Assembly: GCA_964623885.1 (NCBI GenBank)
Contig: CAZUVM010000059.1
Coordinates: 9,624-73,623 of the forward strand
Reading direction: 5' to 3'
DNA length: 64,000 nt
DNA from: CAZUVM01 sp964623885
Lineage (GTDB): Bacteria > Verrucomicrobiota > Verrucomicrobiia > Limisphaerales > UBA8199
Part shown: positions 10,113-18,586 of the stretch, in pieces
Position numbering within the stretch: the first letter of the stretch is position 1
Layout: every line of letters begins with the position of its first letter
Notes under the pieces: model-generated
Seen by the model: only the letters and a program-made list of their open reading frames with translations
The model's database searches: none
Told to the model about the DNA's origin: nothing
Made by a program: the position numbers and the translations under genes

Positions 10113-11159
10113 TCATGTGTCTATCGTTTTCGGACGCTTTAGAGGAGATGTAGCAGGAGCGGTGCCGCTGCTGGCCCGTACGATCAATTCTGCCGGGAGT
10201 CTTTTGGCCTCTGGTCGCTGTCCGCGCAGAAGCTGAACCATCGCATCCATTCCGGCCATGCCCAGGCGGTATTTGGGCTGGCTAATTGTGGTCAACGGAA
10301 CCCGAAAGTGCTCGCTTACCGTGATATTGCCGAACCCTGTCAACGAAAGTTCATCAGGGATCTTTACATTCTGACCGAGGAGTATCTCCGCAGCTCCGAT
10401 CGCGACCGAATCGTTGACGGCCTGAATGGCCGTAGCGTCCGATATTTCGCTAATCATTTGGGTGGCTGCCCTGGCCCCCTCCTCGGTCGTGCGTCCGGCT
10501 TGGAAGACAAGCCGGTCGTCCACGTCAAGACCCTTTTCGCGCAGCGCGCGCCGGTAGCCTTCGAAACGCTCGTGCGCCCAGGGGGTAGCGGGCGGACCGG
10601 CAAGGAACGCAATGCGCTCATGGCCCAGCTTCAGCAGATGCTGGGTGACAGCGTATCCGGCGAGCAGGTCATCGCCTTCGACACTCGTAAAATGACTGCA
10701 AAACGGTGCGGCATGCCCGAGCAGAACCGTGGGAATCTTGCGAGCCTGGATTTCCTGATAAATGCGCGCTTCGGAACCCAGGCGATAGACCGGGGCGAGG
10801 AACAGCCCGTCGACGCGCCGGGAAAGGAAACGCCGTAGGCAGGATTCCTCCCGTTCGGGTGAATTCAGAGTATAAGCCAGCAGCAAATCGTAACCCATTT
10901 CGTGGGCGCGTTCTTCTAACGCGAGCGCTACGCGACCAAAAATTGGTTCGACCGGCGATGGAATCAGCAATCCGAAAAGACGCGTGGTGCGATTGCGCAA
11001 GCCTTGGGCAATCGAATCCGGCACGTAACCCATCTGCTGAGCCAGCAATTTGATACGGGTCTTCGTTTCGGCAGAGACATCCGGTTCGTCCCGCAAGGCC
11101 TTGGACACAGTCATGACCGAGACCCGCGCCCGCTCCGCGATGTCTTTCAGGCGAACCAT
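10113..11159 (-). CDS. LacI-family transcriptional regulator
   Basis: A 348-residue DNA-binding regulator. The N-terminal helix-turn-helix reads VRLKDIAERARVSVMTVSKA, followed by the hinge region ending near residue 60 (YVPDSIAQGLRNRTT). A periplasmic-binding-protein-like effector domain fills the rest, with GLLIPSPVEPIFGRVALALEE, VDGLFLAP, RIAFLAGPP and AIQAVNDSVAIGAAEILLG as typical blocks. LacI proteins usually sense sugars, but no sugar-use gene adjoins this one, so the effector and targets are unknown. It starts four bases after nadK ends, an unusual operon placement for a LacI regulator. Confidence 0.92.
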   Translation of the reverse strand: MVRLKDIAERARVSVMTVSKALRDEPDVSAETKTRIKLLAQQMGYVPDSIAQGLRNRTTRLFGLLIPSPVEPIFGRVALALEERAHEMGYDLLLAYTLNSPEREESCLRRFLSRRVDGLFLAPVYRLGSEARIYQEIQARKIPTVLLGHAAPFCSHFTSVEGDDLLAGYAVTQHLLKLGHERIAFLAGPPATPWAHERFEGYRRALREKGLDVDDRLVFQAGRTTEEGARAATQMISEISDATAIQAVNDSVAIGAAEILLGQNVKIPDELSLTGFGNITVSEHFRVPLTTISQPKYRLGMAGMDAMVQLLRGQRPEAKRLPAELIVRASSGTAPATSPLKRPKTIDT

Positions 11160-11163
11160 GGGA

Positions 11164-12048
11164 TCATAAAGTGGCGCCTCGCCAATGGAGTTTGCGGCGA
11201 AGGGTATCGCAAAACGAGCTTCCTTCCATGTGCATCAACCGAACCGTGCGCCGGCTGCGTTGAATGGTCAGGCGATCGCCCGCCGCCAATTCGCTCACGA
11301 CCTGGCCGTCGGCGCTAAGGATCGTCGCCGGTTTCGAAGTAATCACGCGCACTTCCAGCCGCGCGGTCATGGGAACGATTAAGGAGCGATTAGAGAGGGT
11401 GTGCGGGCAGATGGGTGTCAATTCGATCACGCCGGCCGTTGGAAAAACAACCGCGCCACCAGCCGCGAGGGAATAAGCGGTGGAACCGGTGGGCGAACTG
11501 AGAATCAAGCCATCACAACGATAGCTGGTCAAAGGATCTCCGTCGACGCGGACCTCGAGCTCAATCAGGCGAGAGGCGATGCCGCGGCTAATCACAATAT
11601 CATTGAGCGCTGTTCGGCGGACCATCCGGCCACAGCACCGGCCGGTGGCCTCGAGCAAGATGCGTGATTCAAAGGTAAATTCCCCGCGCCAAACGCGTTT
11701 GAGCGCTGGTGCCATTTCATCAGATGAAACGCCCGTGAGAAATCCGAGACTGCCGATGTTGATGCCGAGGATGGGCGTGCGGGAGCCTGCTATTTCTCGC
11801 GCGACGCGCAGCATCGTGCCGTCACCGCCGAACACGAGGAGCACATCCACTTGCCGAGCCAGGCTGGCAGTGTCCTTGCAGGTGGTGACATTGCGTCCGG
11901 CCCATGGCTGGGTAGCCAGGTCGCTATATAGCTTTCGACCTGCCGCGCGGATAAGGGCCGCCGCTCGTGTTACGGTAGCGGCGCAAGACACTTTCTCCGA
12001 ATTGGCAACCAAACCGACCCGCTTGATTTGCTCAGCAAGGCTTTTCAA
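11164..12048 (-). CDS. nadK: NAD kinase
   Basis: ATP- or polyphosphate-dependent phosphorylation of NAD+ to NADP+. The 294-residue protein has the catalytic GGDGT motif at residues 74-78, followed by LGINIGSLGFLTG, TALNDIVISRG, and the second conserved block DGLILSSPTGSTAYSLAAGG. Length is normal. Its first 17 bases overlap the 3' end of tlyA, indicating translational coupling; tlyA-nadK linkage is common in bacteria. Confidence 0.95.
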   Translation of the reverse strand: MKSLAEQIKRVGLVANSEKVSCAATVTRAAALIRAAGRKLYSDLATQPWAGRNVTTCKDTASLARQVDVLLVFGGDGTMLRVAREIAGSRTPILGINIGSLGFLTGVSSDEMAPALKRVWRGEFTFESRILLEATGRCCGRMVRRTALNDIVISRGIASRLIELEVRVDGDPLTSYRCDGLILSSPTGSTAYSLAAGGAVVFPTAGVIELTPICPHTLSNRSLIVPMTARLEVRVITSKPATILSADGQVVSELAAGDRLTIQRSRRTVRLMHMEGSSFCDTLRRKLHWRGATL

Positions 12049-12784
12049 TTAACACCAAAAATTCTTTGTTGCCGGCCGGACCGAGAATAGGCGAAGCCGT
12101 CGTCCCGCGCCAGACCACACCCGGCAAGCCGCTCACAAAACTTTCAAGTTCCCGGAGCACGCGCTCGTGGATCCGCGTGTCCCGGATGACCCCGCCGCCG
12201 CGGTCGGCCTCGATTTTGCCGGCCTCAAATTGCGGTTTGATCAAGGCCACGATTTTACCGGATGGACACAGCAATGCAATCGCGGGGGGAACGATTTTTG
12301 TTAGTGAAATGAACGAACAATCAATGACTACCAGATCGACGAGTGCAAACGGAGTCGGAAAATCCGCCGGCGTGAGCGCTCGCGCGTTGGTTTTTTCCAT
12401 GACAACGACGCGCGGGTCCTGGCGCAGTTTCCAAGCCAGTTGCCCCTGCCCGACATCCACCGCATACACTTTGGCGGCGCCGTGCTGCAGCAAGCAATCG
12501 GTGAAACCTCCTGTCGAAGCCCCCAGGTCGACCGCTGTCCTGGAGGCTACCTCCAGTTTGAAGTGTTTGAGCGCATGCTCGAGTTTGAATCCTCCACGGC
12601 TGACGAAACGCTCGGGCGCATTGAGGCGAAGCTCATCCCTGGTTGTTATCCATTCGCTGGGCTTGCGAGCGACCTGACCATTCACTCGCACTTCACCGGC
12701 CATGATTACGCGTTGGGCCTTTTCCCGGCTGGCACAAAGTCCACATTCCACCAGCGCCCGATCCAGACGCGTCCTGTTCGGCAT
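12032..12784 (-). CDS. tlyA: TlyA-family rRNA 2'-O-methyltransferase
   Basis: A 250-residue TlyA protein: an N-terminal S4 RNA-binding domain (residues about 5-65, beginning RLDRALVECGLCASREKAQR) and a FtsJ-like methyltransferase domain. The SAM-binding loop is VDLGASTGGFTDCLLQ near residue 87. Further blocks are VDVGQGQLAWKLRQDPRV, LVVIDCSFISLTKI and KPQFEAGK. In other bacteria TlyA methylates 2'-OH groups of 16S and/or 23S rRNA; the old hemolysin label is not supported. First gene of the tlyA-nadK-lacI-pseudopilin run. Confidence 0.92.
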   Translation of the reverse strand: MPNRTRLDRALVECGLCASREKAQRVIMAGEVRVNGQVARKPSEWITTRDELRLNAPERFVSRGGFKLEHALKHFKLEVASRTAVDLGASTGGFTDCLLQHGAAKVYAVDVGQGQLAWKLRQDPRVVVMEKTNARALTPADFPTPFALVDLVVIDCSFISLTKIVPPAIALLCPSGKIVALIKPQFEAGKIEADRGGGVIRDTRIHERVLRELESFVSGLPGVVWRGTTASPILGPAGNKEFLVLIEKPC

Positions 12785-12833
12785 ATACGGCTATGGTGGT
12801 AACAAATCGTGATCGCGTCGCATGCGGGCACGT

Positions 12834-12851
12834 GGCCTAAAATCAGTTGCG
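12834..12851 (-). promoter_or_regulatory. Upstream direct-repeat element, copy 1
   Basis: An 18-base sequence whose minus-strand form is CGCAACTGATTTTAGGCC. It lies 50-67 bases upstream of tlyA. A second copy differing at one base lies 77-94 bases upstream of the small minus-strand gene at 12882-13100. The matching orientation and upstream position suggest a shared operator or promoter element, but chance duplication is possible. Confidence 0.4.
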
Positions 12852-12881
12852 GACAAGGCACGCTCCAGCCACGCCGGCAAC

Positions 12882-13100
12882 TTATTTGAGCAGAGCATCC
12901 TTACCGAGCCGGAAAAGGCCCTGATCGTTTTGCTCAACTATCCCCTGTTGCACCAGTGACGTGAGGGCCGCATCGGCCCAATGCGGGTTTTCTTCATAAA
13001 CCTGGCGGCGCACCGCGCGGCGCGCGATCTCTTTGCGGGCAAAAAGCGATTCCGGGCTGGATGCCAGATAAGTCACGATTGTCTGCTCCGCATCGGTCAT
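12882..13100 (-). CDS. Small winged-helix-like hypothetical protein
   Basis: A 72-residue protein starting MTDAEQTIVTYLASSPESLF. The arrangement of a helix (FARKEIARRAV), a second helix (WADAALTSLVQQGIVEQ) and a short beta wing ending in FRLGK resembles a small winged-helix DNA-binding fold. The frame extends upstream to 13271, but the extension is Arg/Pro-rich and unconvincing, so I chose the ATG at 13100. It stands alone between tlyA and the TlpA-like gene. It may be a regulator, but that is inference from helix pattern only. Confidence 0.6.
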   Translation of the reverse strand: MTDAEQTIVTYLASSPESLFARKEIARRAVRRQVYEENPHWADAALTSLVQQGIVEQNDQGLFRLGKDALLK

Positions 13101-13176
13101 AAGGATTGTGTCACCACGCGGATCATAGAGGCGCGGCGGGCGATGGCAATACCGGACTGGGAACGGCTGCAAGTGC

Positions 13177-13194
13177 GGCCTAAAATCACTTGCG
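13177..13194 (-). promoter_or_regulatory. Upstream direct-repeat element, copy 2
   Basis: Minus-strand form CGCAAGTGATTTTAGGCC, 17 of 18 bases identical to the copy upstream of tlyA and in the same orientation. It lies upstream of the small winged-helix-like gene and also in the intergenic space before the divergent TlpA-like gene. Confidence 0.4.
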
Positions 13195-13273
13195 AGGCCG
13201 TCGCTTCTATCGGATAGTCTGCGGTCGCATCTAATAACGGGATGAAGTTGTGCTACATTTACATGAGTCACCT

Positions 13274-14185
13274 GTGAGCTTTCGATTTTTCGTGGTTCTG
13301 ACGGCCGTTCTTAGTCTAGGTCTGCCCGAGCGGCTGCGAGCGCAAATTAATGATACCCAGACCAATACTCTGCAAATCAGCGGTGCGCAGACGAATAATT
13401 GGCTGGCGGAAGTGCAGGCGGTGATTGGGAAGATCAATGCCAAGCTGATGGCCGGGCAAATGGCGGAAACAAATCTGGCAACGGAAATCACCGAGTTCGA
13501 CAACCTGGTTGCAAAGTATAAGCAAGAAAAAGCCGATGGGGCGTCCCAGATCCTTTTCGCCAAGATCAAACTTTACGTCGAAGTGCTGGGCAAACCGGAG
13601 CGGGGGATAGAACTGCTGCATCAGCTCAAGCGCGATTTTCCCGAAACGCCCCTGGGAAAGGAAGCCGATTCGATGGTGGCCCAGGTTCAGGGTCAGCTCG
13701 AAATTATTCAAATTCAGCGCAAATTGGTGCCGGGCGCTCAATTTCCGGATTTCGAAGCCAAGGACCTCGCCGGCAAACCTATTTCCGTGGCCAATTACCG
13801 GGGCAAAGTAGTGCTGGTCGACTTCTGGGCGACGTGGTGTATGCCTTGCCAGATCCAGTTGCCTTACGTAATGAAAGCCTACGACCAGTTCCATGGCCGC
13901 GGTTTCGATGTGATCGGCATCACGTTGGATGAAGACGAGCAACGATTCAAAGGCTTTCTGCAGGATCGCAAAATGGCCTGGCCTCAGGTGTATGAAGGAA
14001 AAGGGTTCGAGGAGAATAGTTTGACCCGCAAGTATGCCGTGATGGGAATTCCCACAACGTTTCTGATCGATCCTGAAGGCAAGATCCTTGCGCGAGACTT
14101 GCGCGGGGATGCGCTGCTCGACGCTTTGGCCAAAGTCCTACCTGCATCAAAAGCGCCGGCTTCATCCCCGGCGGCAGCGAATTAA
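13274..14185 (+). CDS. TlpA-like thioredoxin-domain protein, secreted
   Basis: Exported thiol-disulfide protein. The frame opens with GTG at 13250; an in-frame GTG at 13274 gives a compact signal peptide (SFRFFVVLTAVLSLGLPERLRAQ minus a few residues), so I prefer it. Residues about 30-150 form a helical, coiled-coil-like region. The C-terminal AhpC/TSA-thioredoxin domain starts at PDFEAKDLAGKPISV and contains the redox-active WCMPC near residue 190, YRGKVVLVDFWATW just before it, and the cis-Pro loop VMGIPTTFLIDPEGK. Likely reduces or oxidises disulfides in the envelope. Monocistronic, converging with a prepilin-like gene. Confidence 0.88.
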   Translation: MSFRFFVVLTAVLSLGLPERLRAQINDTQTNTLQISGAQTNNWLAEVQAVIGKINAKLMAGQMAETNLATEITEFDNLVAKYKQEKADGASQILFAKIKLYVEVLGKPERGIELLHQLKRDFPETPLGKEADSMVAQVQGQLEIIQIQRKLVPGAQFPDFEAKDLAGKPISVANYRGKVVLVDFWATWCMPCQIQLPYVMKAYDQFHGRGFDVIGITLDEDEQRFKGFLQDRKMAWPQVYEGKGFEENSLTRKYAVMGIPTTFLIDPEGKILARDLRGDALLDALAKVLPASKAPASSPAAAN

Positions 14186-14204
14186 GCGCGCCTTCTCGAT
14201 AGCT

Positions 14205-15029
14205 CTACCTGCCGTTGGTGTGCTGTTGCAACCAAACCATATCGCGCGGCGAACTTTTCCCGTTGGCAGCGCACGGATTAATCTTCCTCACGGGTTGGAT
14301 GGTATTTGCGTCGAGCCATTTCTTGATTTCCGAATGGCCGTCAGCGAAAGCGAACCCACAAGCTCCGTTGTGCAAGGAACTAGGCACATCAGTCCAGGTC
14401 GTGCCGTTCATAATGACCGAGAAAAGCGGGTCGTTGATGCTGTCAGGGTGCTCGTCGAGAAGGATCCAACACATTGAAGGCCCGGGCAACGTAATGTCGG
14501 ACAACTTAAGAAAGAGCTTCCACCCCGGATTCAGTGAGCCGCTTATATTGTCCGTGTCGCCGGCGAACTCATTCATCGAAATGCTGCGGACGCGCGGCCC
14601 GAATACGCCGGGCAGTTTGTCAGCAGGGCATTTCCAGATTCTAAAGTTATTAGCCAGATAAGGTCCAAGCTGGCAGCCGGTGAGATAAAGCGTGTTAGTG
14701 TTGTCCGGCCATGGGCCGCCGTAATCCCATTTCATAACGCCCGTTACGTAGGCATTTGTTGTGGTAGTAGCTCCACGGTTTTCGGCCAATCGACCGCCGT
14801 TATCCTCCGCATACATCATCCAGCCGATGATGGTTTGCTTGAGGTTGTTTAAGCAGTAAATGCCTTCCGCCTTGGTTTTGGCACGATTGAGCGCGGGGAG
14901 CAGCAGACTAGCCAGGATAGCGATGACAGCAATCACGACAAGCAACTCAATGAGGGTGAAGCCATTGCGTTGCCGCGAACATCTGCGTACTGAGCAGGAC
15001 CCGCCTGGCGGCGGCTCGGGCTGAGTCAT
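14205..15029 (-). CDS. Prepilin-type N-terminal cleavage/methylation domain protein (DGH type)
   Basis: A 274-residue type II pseudopilin-like surface protein. The N-terminus carries a processing site G-FTLIELLVVIAVIAI with Glu5, followed by LLLPALNRAKTKAEGIYC, the standard start of this large Verrucomicrobiota/Planctomycetota family. A Cys-containing globular domain follows and ends with FAFADGHSEIKKW, the DGH motif. I place the start at the ATG giving MTQPEPPPGG; the longer frame to 15158 would overlap the divergent GspF gene. These proteins are expanded in such genomes and their individual roles are unknown. Confidence 0.88.
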   Translation of the reverse strand: MTQPEPPPGGSCSVRRCSRQRNGFTLIELLVVIAVIAILASLLLPALNRAKTKAEGIYCLNNLKQTIIGWMMYAEDNGGRLAENRGATTTTNAYVTGVMKWDYGGPWPDNTNTLYLTGCQLGPYLANNFRIWKCPADKLPGVFGPRVRSISMNEFAGDTDNISGSLNPGWKLFLKLSDITLPGPSMCWILLDEHPDSINDPLFSVIMNGTTWTDVPSSLHNGACGFAFADGHSEIKKWLDANTIQPVRKINPCAANGKSSPRDMVWLQQHTNGR

Positions 15030-15122
15030 ATTGATATTCTGCGCTCGGAAGACCAATTGGCAAGCAGGACGTGACGATCTTGACATTGCCCGGTCCAAAG
15101 GAATAGCAGATCTAAAGTTCTC

Positions 15123-16100
15123 ATGAACTACGATATATTTGCCTTCTTCAACGAACAACTGGCGGGAATGCTGCGCGATGGCATCCCGCTGGAAGGAGCC
15201 TTGAAGCAGTTGTCCTCAGGCATGAAGCGAGGACCTTTGCGGGCAGAGGTTGAAGCATTGGAAAGGGACCTGGGGCAAGGCTTGCCGCTCAAGGAGGCAT
15301 TGGGGCGCAGGAAGCTGCCCGAATTCTACTGTCGAATGGTTGAAGCCGGAGCGCGAAGCAACGACATGCCCGGGATGCTGACCCTGCTGGCGGATTATTA
15401 TCGGCGGCTGAACCTGCTCTGGACGCGGCTCAAAGGTTTGATGGTTTATCCGGCGATCGTGGTCGTGGCAGCCCTGGGCTTAACGGTGATGTTATCGTTT
15501 GTGTTCGGTCACTTTCTGGCCGGGTTCATGCAGCAGTTCAGTTTGCCACCCGTGTTATTGGCAAGCATGTGGATTCCTCCCGCGATACTTTTTGTGTTGC
15601 TGGCGCTCCTGGTGGTAATGGTTGCGTCGCCGCGTTGGCGTGCGCGTTTAAGATGGCGACTGCCGGGATTCAAAGAGGCGAGCCTGGCGGAATTGGCCTC
15701 CGCGATTGCGTTGATGTTGCGCAGCGGGACGACGCTGCCCGAGGCGCTGGCGCTGGCTGAGAACCTCGAAGCGGCATCGCCCGCGAAACTGACGCTGGCC
15801 CGGTGGCGGTCGTTGGTTGAGGCCGGGCACGGCAAGCCCGCCCAGTGGTCGGGAATGGCCGGGCCAATCCCGCCGTTATTCTTATGGATAGTCAACAAAG
15901 GCGGTGAAGATGTGGCGGCGGGCTTTCAAAAAGCAGCGGACTTGTACCAGGGCCGGGCGAATTACCGGATCGAGTTGCTGCTCTACGGCGCGCTGCCGGT
16001 CTCGATCCTGTTTTTGGGCCAAATGATCCTCTGGGAAGTCATGCCGCTGATGCAGGCTTTGGTGCGGCTGATGAACATGCTGGGAGATATGGGCGGCTGA
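15123..16100 (+). CDS. Type II secretion/type IV pilus inner-membrane platform protein, GspF/PilC-like (first copy)
   Basis: A 325-residue T2SSF-domain protein. It has the F-domain start (NEQLAGMLRDGIPLEGALKQL) near residue 10, membrane segments near residues 108-130 (VYPAIVVVAALGLTVMLSFVF) and 145-165 (PPAILFVLLALLVVMVA), and a last helix near 290-310. The second F domain (LAELASAIALMLRSGTTLPEALALAENL) starts near residue 183. It starts a tight five-gene set and would form the inner-membrane platform of a pseudopilus machine. No GspE ATPase is encoded here. Confidence 0.85.
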   Translation: MNYDIFAFFNEQLAGMLRDGIPLEGALKQLSSGMKRGPLRAEVEALERDLGQGLPLKEALGRRKLPEFYCRMVEAGARSNDMPGMLTLLADYYRRLNLLWTRLKGLMVYPAIVVVAALGLTVMLSFVFGHFLAGFMQQFSLPPVLLASMWIPPAILFVLLALLVVMVASPRWRARLRWRLPGFKEASLAELASAIALMLRSGTTLPEALALAENLEAASPAKLTLARWRSLVEAGHGKPAQWSGMAGPIPPLFLWIVNKGGEDVAAGFQKAADLYQGRANYRIELLLYGALPVSILFLGQMILWEVMPLMQALVRLMNMLGDMGG

Positions 16101-16105
16101 TTGCT

Positions 16106-17308
16106 ATGTTGGAGATTCTTCGCAACCTGCTGACGCCCGACCCGATTGGCGGCATTGCCTGGCTGCTCGCTGCCTTTGCCATTTATGTTACGCTCGGCAT
16201 CGTGCCGATCGTAGCTGCCCTTTACCTTCTGTATTTCCTGCTTACGCTGCCGATGCGCCGGACCGAGCGCGCGCGTTTCTTTCTGGACTTACTCGAACGC
16301 GGCCTGCAAGACGGACGCACGCCGGAAGGAGCCATTTCGGATGCCGCGGCAAGCCGTGACCCGGCGCTCGGCAAAAGGTTTCAACTCCTGGCTGGCCATA
16401 TTGCCCAAGGCATGCGCCTTGGACGAGCGCTGGACCGGGTTCCCCGGCTGCTGACGCCGGAACTGGTCGCCATGCTGAAAGCAGGCGAACGGCTGGGGGA
16501 TGTGGGGAAAATCCTGCCGGCGTGCCGGCTTCAGTTGCGGGATGGCATATCACACGTTCGCGCCGCCTTGAACTATTTGATCGTTCTTACGTTCGTTACC
16601 ACGCCATTCATGATCGCCGTGCCGCTGGTTCTGCGCGTGAAGGTGCTTCCGAGCTTTGTGGCTGTTTTCGAAGGGATGACGCAAGGGGCGGTGCTGCCGG
16701 CATTCACCCGCTTGGTTTTGGGGGCCAACGGTTTGGCAATAACCCTCGAAGTTGCGATGTTGATCTTCGTTTGGTTGCTGACTGTGGCTTACTTGGGCGG
16801 GCCCCGATTGCGAAGCTGGATTGAGATGACCTTGCCCGGAGGAGGATTTTGGCTGGACCGATTTCACTACGCTCTTCCCTGGCGGCGCAAGCGTCTGGAG
16901 CGGGATTTCTCAGCCATGTTGAGCGTTTTATTGGAAGCCGCCGTGCCCGAGGCGGAAGCCGTTCAACTCGCGGCAGAAAGCACCGGCAATGGCGTGTTCA
17001 TTCGCCGCGCGGGTGCCGCGGTGGCGCGCCTGAAAGAAGGCGTAAAACTGCCGGAAGCGATCCGATTTGTGGATAACTCGGGTGAGTTGCACTGGCGTCT
17101 GGCCAATGCGCTGCGCGGAGCCGGTTTCGTGAAGGCGCTTAACGCGTGGCACGAGGCTTTGGACGCCAAGGCTTTTCAACTGGAACAAGCTGCGGCGCAG
17201 GTTGCCACCACTTGCCTCGTACTGCTCAATGGCGTGATCGTAGGCGGGTTCGTGATTGGCCTGTTCCTGGTGATAATCCGCATTGTCAACGAAGCCACAC
17301 TATGGTGA
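16106..17308 (+). CDS. GspF/PilC-like platform protein (second copy)
   Basis: A 400-residue second T2SSF protein, five bases after the first. It has an N-terminal hydrophobic stretch (IAWLLAAFAIYVTLGIVPIV), a first F domain (ARFFLDLLERGLQDGRTPEGA) near residue 50, central membrane helices near residues 155-175 and 210-235, a second F domain (FSAMLSVLLEAAVPEAEAVQ) near 270, and a C-terminal helix. Having two distinct GspF-like proteins side by side suggests a heteromeric platform. The last seven bases overlap the next gene. Confidence 0.83.
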   Translation: MLEILRNLLTPDPIGGIAWLLAAFAIYVTLGIVPIVAALYLLYFLLTLPMRRTERARFFLDLLERGLQDGRTPEGAISDAAASRDPALGKRFQLLAGHIAQGMRLGRALDRVPRLLTPELVAMLKAGERLGDVGKILPACRLQLRDGISHVRAALNYLIVLTFVTTPFMIAVPLVLRVKVLPSFVAVFEGMTQGAVLPAFTRLVLGANGLAITLEVAMLIFVWLLTVAYLGGPRLRSWIEMTLPGGGFWLDRFHYALPWRRKRLERDFSAMLSVLLEAAVPEAEAVQLAAESTGNGVFIRRAGAAVARLKEGVKLPEAIRFVDNSGELHWRLANALRGAGFVKALNAWHEALDAKAFQLEQAAAQVATTCLVLLNGVIVGGFVIGLFLVIIRIVNEATLW

Positions 17309-17697
17309 CCCGGCGCAACAGTGACTTCAGCCGACGGCGTTGCGTGCGCCGACGCGGCTGGTTGATGATCGAGCTGATGGTTGCAATGGCGTTGTTCATC
17401 AGCGTCATCATCCCGCTGGCGTATTCGATTATGTCCGAGCGTCGTTACGCGCGCGCTTCGTATCAGCGAGCGGTTGCAATGGAGATCGTGGACGGGGAAC
17501 TGGAAGTCCTGGCCGCCGGTGAATGGCGATCTTTCAGCAACGGCGTGCAGAATTATGCGGTGCACGCTCGCGCGCTTACGAACCTGCCGCCCGGGCAATT
17601 CCGGCTCACGGTGCAATCTGAGCTGATTCGGCTGGAGTGGCATCCAGCGCTCAAGCAGCATGGCGGACCCGTCGTTCGGGAGGTGAGAGTTCGATGA
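17302..17697 (+). CDS. Pseudopilin, GspI/GspJ-like
   Basis: A 131-residue minor pseudopilin. The N-terminus is Arg-rich and then shows the prepilin peptidase site G-WLMIELMVAMALFISVIIPL with Glu5, followed by the helix continuing YSIMSERRYARASYQRAVAMEI. The C-terminal part is small and beta-rich. The ATG overlaps the end of the second GspF gene, and its own stop overlaps the next start (ATGA), so the genes are likely translationally coupled. The longer upstream frame overlapping gspF is rejected. Confidence 0.82.
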   Translation: MVTRRNSDFSRRRCVRRRGWLMIELMVAMALFISVIIPLAYSIMSERRYARASYQRAVAMEIVDGELEVLAAGEWRSFSNGVQNYAVHARALTNLPPGQFRLTVQSELIRLEWHPALKQHGGPVVREVRVR

Positions 17698-18206
17698 AAT
17701 CCCGCCCTCGAAATAACCTGGCCGGCGGTTATTTGCTCGATGAAGCATTGATTTATATCGGGGCATTGCTGGTGCTGATGACAGTTGGCTACATCGCTCT
17801 TTATCATTGTCTGGATAATTCAGTGGCGCTGCGGCGGAGCGCTGACGATATCGCTCGGGCCATGCAAGCCGGTGAACGGTGGCGGGGCGACGTCCGCCTG
17901 GCCGACCGTGCGGTTCGGCTCGAGACGGACGCGCAAACCCGAACACTGGTTCTTCAGGGAAAACGCCAGCGCGTTGCTTACCGGTATGCCGATGGCGTGG
18001 TTTATCGCCGTGTCGAGGATGGGCCTTGGGTCAGGTTCCTTGAGCGCGTGAAAGTTTCAGAGATGCAGGCGGATCATCGCGGGGCGATAACCGCCTGGCG
18101 CTGGGAACTGGAACTGCAACCGCGCACGACGGCAAGCGTGAAGCCCGGCCGCATCCGTCCTTTGTTTACATTCCTGGCGGTGCCGCCCAATTCTGCAACG
18201 CCATGA
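17694..18206 (+). CDS. Pseudopilin-like protein
   Basis: A 170-residue protein with a basic leader followed by G-YLLDEALIYIGALLVLMTVGYIAL, a pilin-type helix keeping Glu5. The remainder is soluble, with several paired beta strands (RLETDAQTRTLVLQGKRQRVAYRYADGVVYRR), similar in outline to GspH/GspJ. It overlaps neighbours on both sides by four bases (ATGA). Likely a minor pseudopilin of the same apparatus. Confidence 0.78.
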   Translation: MKSRPRNNLAGGYLLDEALIYIGALLVLMTVGYIALYHCLDNSVALRRSADDIARAMQAGERWRGDVRLADRAVRLETDAQTRTLVLQGKRQRVAYRYADGVVYRRVEDGPWVRFLERVKVSEMQADHRGAITAWRWELELQPRTTASVKPGRIRPLFTFLAVPPNSATP

Positions 18207-18409
18207 AGATTCGACTCGAAAGAAACAACCACTCGGGCATGGCGGTCATCGTCGTTTTGACCTTGCTCGCGCTGTTGCTCATCTACGTTAGTGCCAATGC
18301 CCGCACACTGTACCACCTTGGTCGCGAGTTGAAACTGATCGATCAGCAACAAACGAACCATTGGGCGCAGGTTGGGAATACGAATGCAGTGGCGCCAGGT
18401 AAGCGCTGA
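18203..18409 (+). CDS. Very short GspK-like pseudopilin
   Basis: A 68-residue protein: a basic leader, then SGMAVIVVLTLLALLLIYVSAN, a pilin-type helix that lacks Glu5, as true GspK proteins do. Only about 25 residues follow the helix, whereas GspK normally carries a 250-residue globular domain. It is either a naturally minimal tip protein or a truncated gene; a palindromic repeat lies just 24 bases after the stop. The start overlaps the previous stop by four bases. Confidence 0.7.
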   Translation: MKIRLERNNHSGMAVIVVLTLLALLLIYVSANARTLYHLGRELKLIDQQQTNHWAQVGNTNAVAPGKR

Positions 18410-18432
18410 AAGCGGGGAGCGAGATGTGGATG

Positions 18433-18454
18433 GGGACGCCGGGGACGGCGTCCC
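18433..18454. repeat. Palindromic element, GGGACGCCG family (intergenic copy)
   Basis: GGGACGCCG (18433-18441), loop GGGA, CGGCGTCCC (18446-18454), followed by TACCAG. The same 22-base palindrome with related flanks recurs within coding sequence at 34060, 37707 and 50871. This copy lies between the short GspK-like gene and a terminator. Confidence 0.8.
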
Positions 18455-18521
18455 TACCAGGCAGTTGAGGGATCTCCAAGACTTTATTGAATTCCAGCAT
18501 GGAACCCATTAGCCAAAGGCA

Positions 18522-18545
18522 AAGGCCGGGCTCGCGCCCGGCCTT
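18522..18545. terminator. Strong hairpin, probable bidirectional terminator
   Basis: A perfect 10-bp stem AAGGCCGGGC / GCCCGGCCTT with loop TCGC. It lies 42 bases beyond the stop of the minus-strand gene remnant at 18587, and after the pseudopilin operon on the plus strand. Design and spacing match the terminator after the giant PA14 gene (22550-22584). Confidence 0.7.
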
Positions 18546-18586
18546 CGCTTGACTGGATCAATTTAGATCAAATTCAACCCGGCTTA

